Part shown: piece by piece, positions 33,252 through 42,058 of the stretch
Numbering within the stretch: position 1 is the first letter of the stretch
Layout: each line of letters starts with the position of its first letter
NCBI GenBank assembly: GCA_964384255.1
Contig: CAYLKH010000004.1
Span: forward strand, 1-64,000
Length of the DNA: 64,000 nucleotides
Direction: 5' to 3'
Source: SIG469 sp964384255
Lineage (GTDB): Bacteria; Bacillota; Clostridia; Oscillospirales; Oscillospiraceae
Made by a program: the position numbers and the translations under genes
The notes under the pieces: model-generated
What the model was told of the DNA's origin: nothing
What the model saw: the letters and a program-made list of their open reading frames with translations, nothing else
Databases searched by the model: none

Positions 33252-33289
33252 CAAAAACATCCGCAGGGCCGACCGGCTCCTGCGGATGT
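33252..33289 (-). terminator. Terminator of the YjiH-like gene
   Basis: An 11-bp stem (ACATCCGCAGG with CCTGCGGATGT) and a T run on the minus strand. Confidence 0.8.
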
Positions 33290-33303
33290 CAGATGTTATG
33301 TTG

Positions 33304-34785
33304 TTATGCGATCATGGAAGCGGGGAACAGGATAACTGCGAAAATGCCGGTGAGGATGATGGAGAGGATCATGCGTTCCAGCCAGATGACGCACAGGTGG
33401 CTGAACTTGACAGGGACCTCGGTACCCATACAGCAGGGAACAAAGGATGCCAGGAAGACGATGGAGGTAACAGGCAGTACCGCCAGCATAAAGCGCAGAC
33501 GCATACTCCACTGACCAACGGAAACCAGCAGGGCGGGAACAGTGACCTCGACAAAGGAGATCATGGCGCCGGTGCAGGCAACGGACAGTTCTTCGCCAGT
33601 GAAGCCGAAGATACGGAAGAAGGGCCAGAAGATGTAACCCAGCCATCCAACGATGGGGGTGAAGGTATACAGCACAACGCCGAAGGTGCCGAAGAAGGAG
33701 GTACCGGCGGAAACAGTGCCGAGAACGTTCATAGTCTCTTTCATGATGAGGCCGATGCGCTTAATGGGGCTTTCCTGAGCTTCGGCAATATCAAGCGCCT
33801 CGGTGATGGCGGCGTTCCACATTCCGCTGGTAATGATTTTTTCCGGATTGGGAGTAGCGCCGGGGCAATAGTCGTCTTTAATTTTGTTCAGGGGATAGAT
33901 ACGGACACCCACCAGAGCAACCAGAAGGGTGATAAGGAAGGCTAACCAGAAATATGTATTCCAGTAGCTCTTGCCCCACAGGGATTCGTTGACAAGACCG
34001 GTGTTGGTGGCCAGAGCCAGCAGGAAGCCCACAGAAACAGTGGACAGGCTGGTGTCGATACATACGGACTCACGCTCGGTCATACGACCGGTCTTATACT
34101 GGTCGTTAACAGCGATGTGGCCGGCGGAGAAGTTGCCCAGGAAGGCAGTGACCATGATAATGGCTGCACGGCCAGGCAGCTTGAACACAGGGCGCATGAT
34201 GGGGCGGACAAAAACGCCGATAAAGTCCACCAGACCGTAGTCCACCAGGAAGGGCAGGAACAGGGATGCGCAGGGGATGGAGATGCAGATGGTGACCAGG
34301 ATCTTGGCCATAACGAAGTTGGCAATGGAGGTACCAAGAGCGTCAACATCGGTAAACAACCAGTTCATAAAACCAAAGTGGAATCCGAAATAGATGTCGA
34401 TAATGACCATGGTAAGAACAACGAAGCCAATGATTTTGAAAACGGCAAAGACGGCGTTGATCTTTGTGGTTTTCCACGCCTTTTCGGGGCGGAGCCAGAA
34501 CAGGTCGACCACAGCATAAGCGCCGATGGCCCAAACCACGAATGGCATGAAGTTGAAGTTGCCGGTATACAAAGCAGCCTTGATGAAGTTGGTCAGGTGA
34601 GAAGCCAGCACGTTGGACTGAGCAGCTACGGCACCCCACTGCCAACCACCAATGGTGATCTGGTAGGCCGGCATGTTGAAGTTGATGAAGAAAGCGAAAA
34701 CGCCGAAGGCGCTATACAGCACAAACCTGATCCAGGTCATGGCGCTGTATTTTTTGATTGTGTTTGAAGCAGCCATAAAAGACAT
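33304..34785 (-). CDS. YjiH-family membrane protein with nucleoside-recognition (Gate) domains
   Basis: Polytopic inner-membrane protein of about 493 residues with some 10-12 hydrophobic segments. It resembles the YjiH / Gate-domain transporter family: RPIMRPVFKLPGRAAIIMVTAFLG (kept short: PGRAA...LGNFSAG) near residue 205, and a second Gate-like half near SFVEVTVPALL (about 415). Members are putative transporters with unknown substrates. Start ambiguous: ATG at 34785 (AGGAG only 3 nt away) or 34776 (12 nt away). It has a good sigma-A promoter at 34825-34853. It is monocistronic. Confidence 0.82.
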   Translation of the reverse strand: MSFMAASNTIKKYSAMTWIRFVLYSAFGVFAFFINFNMPAYQITIGGWQWGAVAAQSNVLASHLTNFIKAALYTGNFNFMPFVVWAIGAYAVVDLFWLRPEKAWKTTKINAVFAVFKIIGFVVLTMVIIDIYFGFHFGFMNWLFTDVDALGTSIANFVMAKILVTICISIPCASLFLPFLVDYGLVDFIGVFVRPIMRPVFKLPGRAAIIMVTAFLGNFSAGHIAVNDQYKTGRMTERESVCIDTSLSTVSVGFLLALATNTGLVNESLWGKSYWNTYFWLAFLITLLVALVGVRIYPLNKIKDDYCPGATPNPEKIITSGMWNAAITEALDIAEAQESPIKRIGLIMKETMNVLGTVSAGTSFFGTFGVVLYTFTPIVGWLGYIFWPFFRIFGFTGEELSVACTGAMISFVEVTVPALLVSVGQWSMRLRFMLAVLPVTSIVFLASFVPCCMGTEVPVKFSHLCVIWLERMILSIILTGIFAVILFPASMIA

Positions 34786-34824
34786 AAACTCCTTTCTCTT
34801 TAACAATAGTTTTCTTACCATATA

Positions 34825-34853
34825 ATTATTGCATTTGGCTCAAATTGTGTCAA
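34825..34853 (-). promoter_or_regulatory. Promoter of the YjiH-like gene
   Basis: On the minus strand: TTGACA (34848-34853), 17-bp spacer, AATAAT (34825-34830). Confidence 0.65.
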
Positions 34854-34980
34854 CATGTTTGTCTCAACATGATTGTAAATACAGAATTGCTATTTAAGGT
34901 ATCCTCAAGCTTTTTCCGGGGCTTCGGCGAAGGGTAAAAACCATCCGGATCCGTGCTGAGGCACAGACCCGGACAGGGGA

Positions 34981-36636
34981 TCAGACCTCCATGATAACAG
35001 GCAGTATCATGGGGTCGCGTTTGGTTTTTTTATAAAGGTAATCGGAAAGCTCGGCCTTAAGGCGGCCCTTGATGGCGTTGAAATCGGGCTTACGGCTGTC
35101 GAGACACAGCTCGATGGTGCTTTGGGCCAGCAGCCGCAGCTCCTCCATCAGCTCCTCGGATTCCTTGACATATACAAAGCCCCGGGTAATGATGTCCGGA
35201 CCGGACATAAGCATACCGTAATCGTCGATAGCGGCCACCACCACTATCATACCGTCCTGAGCCAGATGGCGGCGGTCGCGCAGAACAACGCTGCCTACGT
35301 CGCCAACGCCGTATCCGTCAACCAGCACATTGCCGGAGGGTACGGTACCGGCCAGCTTGCAGCTTTTCCGACTCAGCTCGATGACCCGGCCATTTTCGGC
35401 AATAACGATATTGTTGCGGGGAGTCCCCACCTGCTCGGCCAGAGCAGCATGGAATTTGAGATGGCGCTGCTCGCCGTGAACGGGGATGAAAAACCTGGGC
35501 TTGACCAGAGCGTGCATTATTTTAAGCTCTTCCTGGCAGGCATGGCCGGAAACGTGCAGGTCTGCCAGCTTGTCATAATAAACCTCGGCGCCCTTGCGGT
35601 AAAGCTCGTTTATCACCCGGCTGACGCCCACCTCGTTGCCGGGGATAGCGGAAGCAGAGATAATTACCCGGTCGCCGGGGCCTATCTCCACCTGGCGGTG
35701 GCCGGTAAAGGCCATGCGATAAAGGGCGCTCATAGTCTCGCCCTGAGAACCTGTGGTAATGATCACCGTCTTATCCCTGGGGAGCTTTTTCAGCATGGCC
35801 ATATCCACCAGAGTATCGGCAGGGATCTTCATATATCCCAGCTCCGTGGCGACCCGGGTAGCGTTTTCCATGCTTCTGCCGGTTATGCCCACCTTGCGGC
35901 CATAGCGATGAGCCACGTCTATCACCTGCTGGAGCCGGTGGATATTGGATGCGAAGGTGGTCACGATAATGCGGCTGGAGCAATCCTTAAACAGCGCGTC
36001 AAAGCTTTCTCCCACGGTGCTTTCGGATGTCGAATAACCTTTGCGCTCCACATTGGTAGAATCGCAAAGCAGCGCCAGCACACCTTTTTTACCCAAAGCA
36101 CCCAGCCGGGCCAGATCGATAAATTCGCCATCGATGGGAGTGGGATCGATCTTGAAGTCGCCGGTGTGGACGACCGTCCCCATGGGAGTACCGATGGCAA
36201 AGGCCACAGAATCGGCAATAGAGTGGTTAACATGGATGAATTCCACAGAAAAGCATCCCGCCTTGATGGTCTGGCCTGCCTCAACAGTACACATTTTGGT
36301 CTTTTCCAAAAGCCCGTGTTCTTCAAGCTTGATCTCAATAAGTCCGGCGGTAAGGCGGGTAGTATAGATGGGAGCATTGACCTCCCGAAGTACATAGGGC
36401 AAAGCGCCCACATGGTCCTCGTGACCGTGGGTTATGAAAAAGCCCCTTACCCTGTCGCGGTTTTTAACAAGATAGGTTATGTCGGGTATGACCAGGTCAA
36501 CGCCCAGCATATCGTCATCGGGAAATCCCAGGCCGCAGTCAACGACGATAATATCGTCCTGATATTCATAAACGGTCAGGTTTTTTCCTATCTCGTTAAG
36601 CCCGCCCAGGGGAATGATTTTAAGTTTGGATGCCAT
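34981..36636 (-). CDS. rnjA: Ribonuclease J
   Basis: Essential-type 5'-3' exo/endoribonuclease of Firmicutes, with 551 residues. The metallo-beta-lactamase core has the HGHEDH metal motif (about 75-80), followed by HVNHSIAD and VHTGDFKID. The beta-CASP part has TTGSQGE and ISASAIPGNE, then HVSGHACQEE and the PVHGEQRHL signature. The C-terminal domain is present. The start at 36636 (MASKLKIIPLGG) follows AAGGAG by about 12 nt; the frame is open 25 codons further upstream. It acts in mRNA decay and rRNA processing. It stands alone, with repeat element C just upstream. Confidence 0.96.
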   Translation of the reverse strand: MASKLKIIPLGGLNEIGKNLTVYEYQDDIIVVDCGLGFPDDDMLGVDLVIPDITYLVKNRDRVRGFFITHGHEDHVGALPYVLREVNAPIYTTRLTAGLIEIKLEEHGLLEKTKMCTVEAGQTIKAGCFSVEFIHVNHSIADSVAFAIGTPMGTVVHTGDFKIDPTPIDGEFIDLARLGALGKKGVLALLCDSTNVERKGYSTSESTVGESFDALFKDCSSRIIVTTFASNIHRLQQVIDVAHRYGRKVGITGRSMENATRVATELGYMKIPADTLVDMAMLKKLPRDKTVIITTGSQGETMSALYRMAFTGHRQVEIGPGDRVIISASAIPGNEVGVSRVINELYRKGAEVYYDKLADLHVSGHACQEELKIMHALVKPRFFIPVHGEQRHLKFHAALAEQVGTPRNNIVIAENGRVIELSRKSCKLAGTVPSGNVLVDGYGVGDVGSVVLRDRRHLAQDGMIVVVAAIDDYGMLMSGPDIITRGFVYVKESEELMEELRLLAQSTIELCLDSRKPDFNAIKGRLKAELSDYLYKKTKRDPMILPVIMEV

Positions 36637-36722
36637 TGAATATATTAACTCCTTGATTTGAGAATAAAACTTGTTAAAGAAACGGGGTTCAAGAGGGGGA
36701 AGAAATTGCACATCAGGTGAGT

Positions 36723-36927
36723 GAGGGGTTAGGATTTAGGATTTAGGGTCTAGGGCCGCATGGGGGAAGCGAGCGCAAAGTGTTTGAGTAGTCGGTTAGA
36801 CCTGTCATTGCGAAGCGGCAAAGCCGCTGTGGTAATCTCCGACGTTGCGTGACCACAACGTTGTGTCAAATGCACTTACTTGCAGTTACGTTCACTAATC
36901 TCTAAATCCTAAATCCTAACCCCTATA
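36723..36927. repeat. Heptamer-bounded intergenic element C
   Basis: Left boundary 36723-36756 (TTAGGAT, TTAGGAT, TTAGGGT, CTAGGGC); inverted right boundary 36894-36927. The core contains GGGGAAGCGAGCGC, then TTTGAGTAGTCGGTTAGACC, then the TGTCATTGCGA palindrome (36803-36840). The core matches element G over about 80 bp. Confidence 0.7.
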
Positions 36928-36930
36928 ACA

Positions 36931-37083
36931 ACACAAAAAGAGCGCAACAAAGCCAAAGGCACCCACGTTTCCGGCTTCGGCCCCGTTACGCCGTTGCTGA
37001 AAACTCCGGTTGCCCAGAGGATATTTTCGGAAGCTGCTGCTCCCTATCCCGGTTGCGCCGGACACCGCCGTCCGGCCGCGCTA
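36931..37083 (-). ncRNA. Candidate structured non-coding RNA (unassigned)
   Basis: On the minus strand, an extended -10 (TGGTATACT, hexamer at 37089-37094) is followed by about 150 nt of GC-rich, hairpin-forming sequence. It includes GCCGGAC/GTCCGGC and GGATA-GGGAGC/GCTTCC-TATCC stems. A long-range closing pair GCGCAAC (37052-37058) / GTTGCGC (36942-36948) is followed by TTTTT. There is no reading frame. The size and the closed-rod layout, and its position next to zapA, recall 6S RNA, but I cannot confirm the 6S central bubble, so the class is left open. Confidence 0.45.
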
Positions 37084-37139
37084 TGAACAGTATACCACAA
37101 ACCCGGGGGAAAGTATACAGAAATTTGTCGTGGGTGTAT

Positions 37140-37251
37140 TAGCGTAGTGTCTTCGGCCTCCTCGCGATAACAGATTTACCCAACCGCTCAAATTAATCCG
37201 CACTCGCCTCCTTCTGCAAACACTAAATTACCAACCCCTAATCCCTGAATC
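37140..37251 (-). repeat. Degenerate heptamer element D
   Basis: Read on the minus strand: a heptamer run (37221-37251), then a core with TTTGAGCGGTTGGGTAAATC and CGCGAGGAGGCCGAAG. The same order as elements C and G is kept, with many substitutions. It is probably an old copy. Confidence 0.5.
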
Positions 37252-37258
37252 AAAACAT

Positions 37259-37287
37259 TTGAAGTACAGGATGATATGTGATATAAT
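37259..37287 (+). promoter_or_regulatory. Promoter of zapA
   Basis: TTGAAG (37259-37264), 17-bp spacer, TATAAT (37282-37287), about 78 bp before the start. Confidence 0.7.
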
Positions 37288-37364
37288 GTAGGGTGATAAA
37301 CTACATTCATGCACCGGGTCATTAAACGCGACCCTTACTATAAACAAAAACAGGTGGGTTGGAT

Positions 37365-37682
37365 ATGAAAAAAAGCGTAGAAGTTATGATAGGCGGCCAT
37401 ATTTACCGTCTTATTGCCGAAGAAGACACCTCCTACACCCGCAAAATTTCAAGCTATGTCAACAACAAAGCTTCCGAGCTTATTGAAAACGGGCTGTCCT
37501 CCTCCGATGCCATGGTGCTGACCGCCGTCAACCTGGCCGACGAATACTTTAAAGAAGTCGAAACTTCCGAAAATCTCCGTTCTCAGCTTAAGGACTATAT
37601 CGAAGAATCCTCCAAGGTAAAATCCGAGCTGACGGAGCTTCGCCGCGAGCTGTCACGGCTGAAAAAGGAATACCTTGCTTAG
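37365..37682 (+). CDS. zapA: Cell division protein ZapA
   Basis: A small FtsZ-ring-associated protein of 105 residues. The N-terminal half (VMIGGHIYRLIAEEDTSYTRKIS) is the ZapA globular domain; the C-terminal half (about 60-105) is a charged coiled coil. I choose the ATG at 37365, with AGGTGG 7 nt upstream; an in-frame TTG lies two codons earlier. The TAG stop codon coincides with the first heptamer of repeat element E. Confidence 0.9.
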   Translation: MKKSVEVMIGGHIYRLIAEEDTSYTRKISSYVNNKASELIENGLSSSDAMVLTAVNLADEYFKEVETSENLRSQLKDYIEESSKVKSELTELRRELSRLKKEYLA

Positions 37683-37777
37683 GGGTCAGGGGATAGTAAT
37701 TTAGTGTCCGCAGGGGAAAGCGAGCGGGAATTCATTAAGTTGTTCAGTACACTAACTCCTAACTGCTAACCCCTATT
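37679..37777. repeat. Short heptamer element E
   Basis: A left run TTAGGGGTCAGGGGATAG begins at the zapA stop codon. The core GCAGGGGAAAGCGAGCGGGA matches element C. An inverted right run lies at about 37741-37777. It has about 100 bp and no ORF. Confidence 0.6.
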
Positions 37778-37849
37778 ACCCTGATATGCAGAATCTCCCC
37801 TTACCGCACCAATGCCCCTATCCCTAACAAACTGAAACAGAGGTGGATC

Positions 37850-39946
37850 ATGCTGGAACTGCTGTCACCCGCCGGGTCCATGGAGGCTCTTAAGGCCGCC
37901 GTTCAAAACGGAGCCGACGCCGTATATTTTGGACTGGGCGATTTCAACGCAAGAAAAAACGCAAAAAACCTCACCGACGAGGACCTTCCCGAGGCGGTGA
38001 GCTATTGTCATACCCGGGGAGTAAAGGTCTATGTCACGGCCAACACCCTTGTCAACGACAGGGAAATGGAGTCCGCTGCCAGATTTATCCAGCTGGTCAA
38101 CGACGCAGGGGTAGACGCGGTCATTGTTCAGGACCTCGGGCTGGCGGCCCTTATCCGCCGTATCGCTCCCCAGCTGCCTGTCCACGGCAGCACCCAGATG
38201 AGCATCCACAGCCTTGACGGCGTGAGAGTATGCGCCGCCATGGGCATGGAGCGGGTCGTTGTTTCCCGCGAGCTGAGCCACGACCAGCTTAAGCACATCT
38301 GCAAAAACAGCCCTGTCGAGATCGAGGTTTTTGTCCACGGAGCCCTGTGTATGTGCTATTCCGGCCAATGCTATATGAGTTCCGTCATCGGCCGGAGGAG
38401 CGGCAATCGCGGCCTTTGCGCCCAGCCCTGCCGACTGGAATACGGCTTTGACGGCAAGGCCGATGGCCACCCCCTTAGCCTTAAAGACAACTGTCTGGCG
38501 GCCTATATGCAGGAGCTTGACTCCATGGGCGTTGCCTGCATCAAAATCGAAGGCCGAATGAAGCGGCCCGAATATGTGGCTATCACAGCCGACGTTTATT
38601 CCCGCGCCATAGCTTCCGGCACCGTCCCCACCAATGCAGAGCTGGCCCGGATGCGGGCGGCCTTTTCCCGCCAGGGCTTTACCGACGGCTACTACACCGG
38701 CAACAAAGGCCCCCGGATGTTCGGCATCCGGGAAGAGGGCAGCGAAAAGGACACCCAGAAGCTATTCGCCGCCGCCCGCGCCACCTATACCCGGGGCGAG
38801 CGCCAGCAGGTACCCATCAGGCTTCTGGCCGCCGTGAGAAAAGACCAGCCCGTGACCCTGATAGCTCAGGACAACGACGGCAACCGGGCCATCGTTCAGG
38901 GTCCGGTGCCGGACAAAGCCAGGACCAGAGCCATTACAGAACAGACCATGACCGCCCAGTTGGAAAAAACCGGCGGGACCCCCTATAAATGCGAAGAGGT
39001 CAAAACCGTCATCGACCCTGACCTTATGCTGCCCCTGTCGGCTCTTAACGCCCTGCGGCGGGACGCTCTTGACCAGCTTACCCTTCAACGTTCCGCAGTC
39101 GTTCAGCGGCCCTTCGCCCCTTATACCGCCCCCTTCAAGCCGGTCAACCGTAAGGCCGAGCCGGAAATGACCATTTCCATCTCGTCGGCAGAGCAGATAA
39201 CCGGGGAACTGGCCGCCGCCAGTCCCAGTCTGCTGTATATCCCTCTGCACGTGGCGGTTAAAAATCCGGACAAAATGCGCATCATCGCGGACAATCCCCT
39301 TATAACCCCCGCTGTGGTGCTGCCCAGAATAATCAACGATGACGATGCCGCCAGAGTCGACCGTCAGCTCCAGGCCGCCAGCGCCATGGGTATCCAGCAG
39401 GCCCTTGTGGGCAATCTGGGCCATATCGGCATGGCCCGCTCCCGGGGCTTCGCTGTCCGGGGGGACTTTGGCCTTAATCTTTTCAATTCCGAAGCCCTTG
39501 AGGTCATGGCAGGCATCGGCGCCCTTTCTGCCTGCGTATCCTTTGAGCTGAGCCTTTCCCAGATACGCGACCTTTCCAAACCTCTTGACACCGAAATGCT
39601 GGCCTATGGCCGTCTGCCCCTGATGGTGACCGAAAACTGCGTCTTCAAAAACAAAAACGGCTCCTGCATCTGCGAAAACGGCGCTCAGCTCACCGACCGC
39701 ACCGGAGCCAGATTCCCCCTGACTAAAGACGGCGAAAGCTGCCGCACAGTCATCCTCAACAGCCAGGTCCTTTACCTGGGCGACAAGTACGACGAATATT
39801 CAAAGCTGGGCCTTTGGGCTATCCGTCTGGCCTTTACCGACGAAACACCTCAGCAGATGATGAAGGTCATTTCCAGCTATGTCAACAAGGACGCTCCCAC
39901 CCCCGGCGAATACACAAGAGGATTGTATTTTAGAGGAACACTGTAA
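37850..39946 (+). CDS. Peptidase U32 family protein (RlhA-like, with C-terminal DUF3656-type region)
   Basis: A 698-residue protein. The N-terminal U32 domain (about 1-300) shows ELLSPAGSMEALKAAVQNGA and the family signature IEVFVHGALCMCYSGQCYMS, with the cysteine cluster (C-M-C-x4-C, later CAQPC). The C-terminal half includes the DUF3656-type region and further Cys (ENCVFKNKNGSCIC). Bacterial U32 proteins of this length include the E. coli 23S rRNA C2501 hydroxylation factor RlhA, so a tRNA/rRNA hydroxylation role with an Fe-S cluster is more likely than proteolysis. Upstream lies zapA, a Firmicute-typical pairing. Confidence 0.9.
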   Translation: MLELLSPAGSMEALKAAVQNGADAVYFGLGDFNARKNAKNLTDEDLPEAVSYCHTRGVKVYVTANTLVNDREMESAARFIQLVNDAGVDAVIVQDLGLAALIRRIAPQLPVHGSTQMSIHSLDGVRVCAAMGMERVVVSRELSHDQLKHICKNSPVEIEVFVHGALCMCYSGQCYMSSVIGRRSGNRGLCAQPCRLEYGFDGKADGHPLSLKDNCLAAYMQELDSMGVACIKIEGRMKRPEYVAITADVYSRAIASGTVPTNAELARMRAAFSRQGFTDGYYTGNKGPRMFGIREEGSEKDTQKLFAAARATYTRGERQQVPIRLLAAVRKDQPVTLIAQDNDGNRAIVQGPVPDKARTRAITEQTMTAQLEKTGGTPYKCEEVKTVIDPDLMLPLSALNALRRDALDQLTLQRSAVVQRPFAPYTAPFKPVNRKAEPEMTISISSAEQITGELAAASPSLLYIPLHVAVKNPDKMRIIADNPLITPAVVLPRIINDDDAARVDRQLQAASAMGIQQALVGNLGHIGMARSRGFAVRGDFGLNLFNSEALEVMAGIGALSACVSFELSLSQIRDLSKPLDTEMLAYGRLPLMVTENCVFKNKNGSCICENGAQLTDRTGARFPLTKDGESCRTVILNSQVLYLGDKYDEYSKLGLWAIRLAFTDETPQQMMKVISSYVNKDAPTPGEYTRGLYFRGTL

Positions 39947-40072
39947 TCAGGGGTCAGGGATCAGTGCCGATGAGGGTAACTCTGCTGCGATGCAGGGAAG
40001 TACCCTGTAGACGCTCCTGATTATCTCCCGTGTCATTGCGAGGCGCGAAGCGCCGTGGCAATCTCACCCCCC
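39947..40072. repeat. Repeat element F with TGTCATTGCGAGG palindrome
   Basis: TCAGGGGTCAGGGATCAG starts directly after the TAA of the U32 gene. The palindrome TGTCATTGCGAGGCGCGAAG (about 40031-40065, mirrored GCGCCGTGGCAATCTC) lies just before the dut ribosome-binding site. Confidence 0.6.
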
Positions 40073-40146
40073 TGCGAATTCGAGAAGTATCGATAAAGCG
40101 CCAAAGCCCCGGGTCAATAGAGAAAAAGTCAAAAAGGAAAAACGAT

Positions 40147-40599
40147 ATGGAACTTTTAATAAAAAAGCTGTCTGACAAAATTGGGGACAGCATACCCGAA
40201 CCCTATTATGCTACCGAAGGCTCCGGGGCCATGGATCTCCATGCCTGTATCCACGAGCCTGTTACTCTGGAGCCTCTTGGCCGGGCGCTGATTCCCACCG
40301 GCATAGCCATAGCCCTGCCATCTGCCGAATATGTGGCCCTGATATTTGCCCGCAGCGGTCTTGCGGTAAAGCACGGCATAACCCTTTCCAACTCTGTAGG
40401 AGTTATCGACAGCGATTACCGGGGCGAGATCAAGGTTGGGCTTGTTAACCTGTCCGGCGAAAGCTATACCATTTCCCCCGGCGACCGGATAGCTCAGCTG
40501 GCTGTTATGCCCGTCTCCCGGGCAAGCACCGTTTTTGTCGGCGAATTGCCAGTTACCGCCCGGGGCGAAGGCGGCTTCGGCTCCACAGGAGTCAGATAA
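40147..40599 (+). CDS. dut: dUTP diphosphatase
   Basis: Trimeric dUTPase of 150 residues; hydrolyses dUTP to dUMP, keeping uracil out of DNA. All five motifs are visible: GSGAMDLHA (1), ARSGLAVKHGI (2), GVIDSDYRGEIKVGLVN (3), GDRIAQLAV (4) and the C-terminal RGEGGFGSTG (5). The start at 40147 (MELLIKKL) follows AAAAGG; the frame is open upstream into repeat element F, which I exclude. It is followed 17 nt later by maf. Confidence 0.96.
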   Translation: MELLIKKLSDKIGDSIPEPYYATEGSGAMDLHACIHEPVTLEPLGRALIPTGIAIALPSAEYVALIFARSGLAVKHGITLSNSVGVIDSDYRGEIKVGLVNLSGESYTISPGDRIAQLAVMPVSRASTVFVGELPVTARGEGGFGSTGVR

Positions 40600-40616
40600 C
40601 AGATAAGGAAACTGCT

Positions 40617-41180
40617 ATGAAAATAATTCTTGCATCCAAATCTCCCCGGCGCAAAGAGCTGCTCGAAAAGCTGGGGCTTGAGTTTGAAATACGCTCCGCC
40701 GCCAAAGAAGAAGAAATGGACCCTTCCAAAAGCGTAGTCAGCGAGGTCGCCCGGGTATCTCAGGCCAAGGCCCTCAGCGTTCCTGCCGAAGACGACGAGC
40801 TGGTCATTTCGGCCGACACCGTGGTAGACCTGGACGGAAAGGTCCTGGGCAAGCCCGCTTCCGAAGCCGATGCGTCCATAATGCTCCGCTCTCTGTCCGG
40901 CAGAGGTCACGTTGTCCACACCGCCGTAACGGTCAGGCTGGGCAGCCGGGTAGATACCCGCGTGTCCTCAGCCTCGGTCTGGTTCCGCCCTCTTTCCGAT
41001 GACGAGATCTGCGCATATATCAAAAGCGGCGAACCTATGGACAAAGCCGGCGCCTACGGCGCTCAGGGCCTTGGGGCGCTGCTGGTCCAGCGTATCGACG
41101 GCGACTTTTTTACCGTTATGGGTCTGCCGGTATGTACTCTGGGCCAAATGCTTAATGAATTTGGCGTTAAGCTGTTATAA
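40617..41180 (+). CDS. maf: Maf-family nucleotide pyrophosphatase
   Basis: A 187-residue Maf/Ham1-superfamily house-cleaning enzyme. The N-terminus IILASKSPRRKELLEKLG is diagnostic; the catalytic region VISADTVVDLDGKVLGKP follows, and later MDKAGAYGAQGLGA. Members hydrolyse modified or canonical NTPs and affect septum formation when overexpressed. AAGGA precedes the ATG. It is placed between dut and mreC, the usual maf-mre neighbourhood of Firmicutes, except that mreB is missing. Confidence 0.96.
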   Translation: MKIILASKSPRRKELLEKLGLEFEIRSAAKEEEMDPSKSVVSEVARVSQAKALSVPAEDDELVISADTVVDLDGKVLGKPASEADASIMLRSLSGRGHVVHTAVTVRLGSRVDTRVSSASVWFRPLSDDEICAYIKSGEPMDKAGAYGAQGLGALLVQRIDGDFFTVMGLPVCTLGQMLNEFGVKLL

Positions 41181-41200
41181 GGAAGCAGGGAAATACACAA

Positions 41201-42034
41201 ATGAAAAAAATTTTTTCAAACAAGTCCCGGCTGGTGATGATCGCCGCCGTGTGCATAGCCGCCGTGGTAGCCGTTACCGGTGCGATACTGGCCGGAAAGG
41301 CCGGCATTTTTACCAACATTGTCAACACCGTTACCACCCCGGTCAAGTCTCTTGTTACCGGCATCTCCCTTAAGGTAGAGCAGGTTTATGACTATATGTA
41401 CAGCTTCGACGAGCTGAAGGCCGAAAACGAGCTTTTGAAAAAGCAGATGGCCGAGATGGAATCCGAGGTCCGCGACGCTTCGTCCCTTACTGAGGAAAAT
41501 TCCCGGCTCCGGACTCTGCTGGGGATCAAGGAAGACCACGACGATTACGAGCTGGAGATCGCCTCGGTAGTCAGCTATGACAGCTCTAACTGGAACAGCA
41601 CCTTCACCATCTCCAAGGGCAGCAATTCCGGCATTGATGTCAATATGTGCGTCATAACCGAAACCGGATATGTGGTGGGAATAGTGACCGAAACCGGCCT
41701 TAACTGGTCCACCGTTACCGCCATAACCGATGTGGACACCGAGATCGGTGCGGTGGTATTCCGCTCTGGCGACATCGGCGTGGCCGAAGGCGACTTCCAG
41801 CTTATGGAAGACGGCCTGCTGCGGTTGAACTATCTGCCCACCGATGCCGAGCTGCTTAACGGCGACGAGGTTTTGACCTCTGGCGGTGAGCTATACCCCC
41901 AGGGACTTGTTCTGGGTACCATCAAGGACGTCCTGCCCGAGGATTCCGGCATCAACAAATACGCCGTTATCCAGCCCGCCGCCAATGTGGAAGACCTGAC
42001 CCAGGTATTTGTTGTTACCTATTTTGAACAGTAG
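41201..42034 (+). CDS. mreC: Rod-shape-determining protein MreC
   Basis: Bitopic membrane protein of 277 residues: short cytoplasmic N-terminus, one membrane segment (about 11-32), coiled coil (about 60-105), then the extracytoplasmic beta-barrel domains, with VVSYDSSNWNSTFTISKGS near 125 and GGELYPQGLVLGTI near 230. It scaffolds the elongation machinery with MreD and PBP2, both encoded immediately downstream. It starts 20 nt after maf. Confidence 0.95.
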   Translation: MKKIFSNKSRLVMIAAVCIAAVVAVTGAILAGKAGIFTNIVNTVTTPVKSLVTGISLKVEQVYDYMYSFDELKAENELLKKQMAEMESEVRDASSLTEENSRLRTLLGIKEDHDDYELEIASVVSYDSSNWNSTFTISKGSNSGIDVNMCVITETGYVVGIVTETGLNWSTVTAITDVDTEIGAVVFRSGDIGVAEGDFQLMEDGLLRLNYLPTDAELLNGDEVLTSGGELYPQGLVLGTIKDVLPEDSGINKYAVIQPAANVEDLTQVFVVTYFEQ

Positions 42035-42058
42035 TTTTCATAGAAAGGTTGTCACTTT

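Noticed and set aside
40030..40146. N-terminal extension of dut by 39 codons
   Set aside because: The extension is translated repeat element F; dUTPase homologues start near MELLIKKL and an RBS lies just before 40147.
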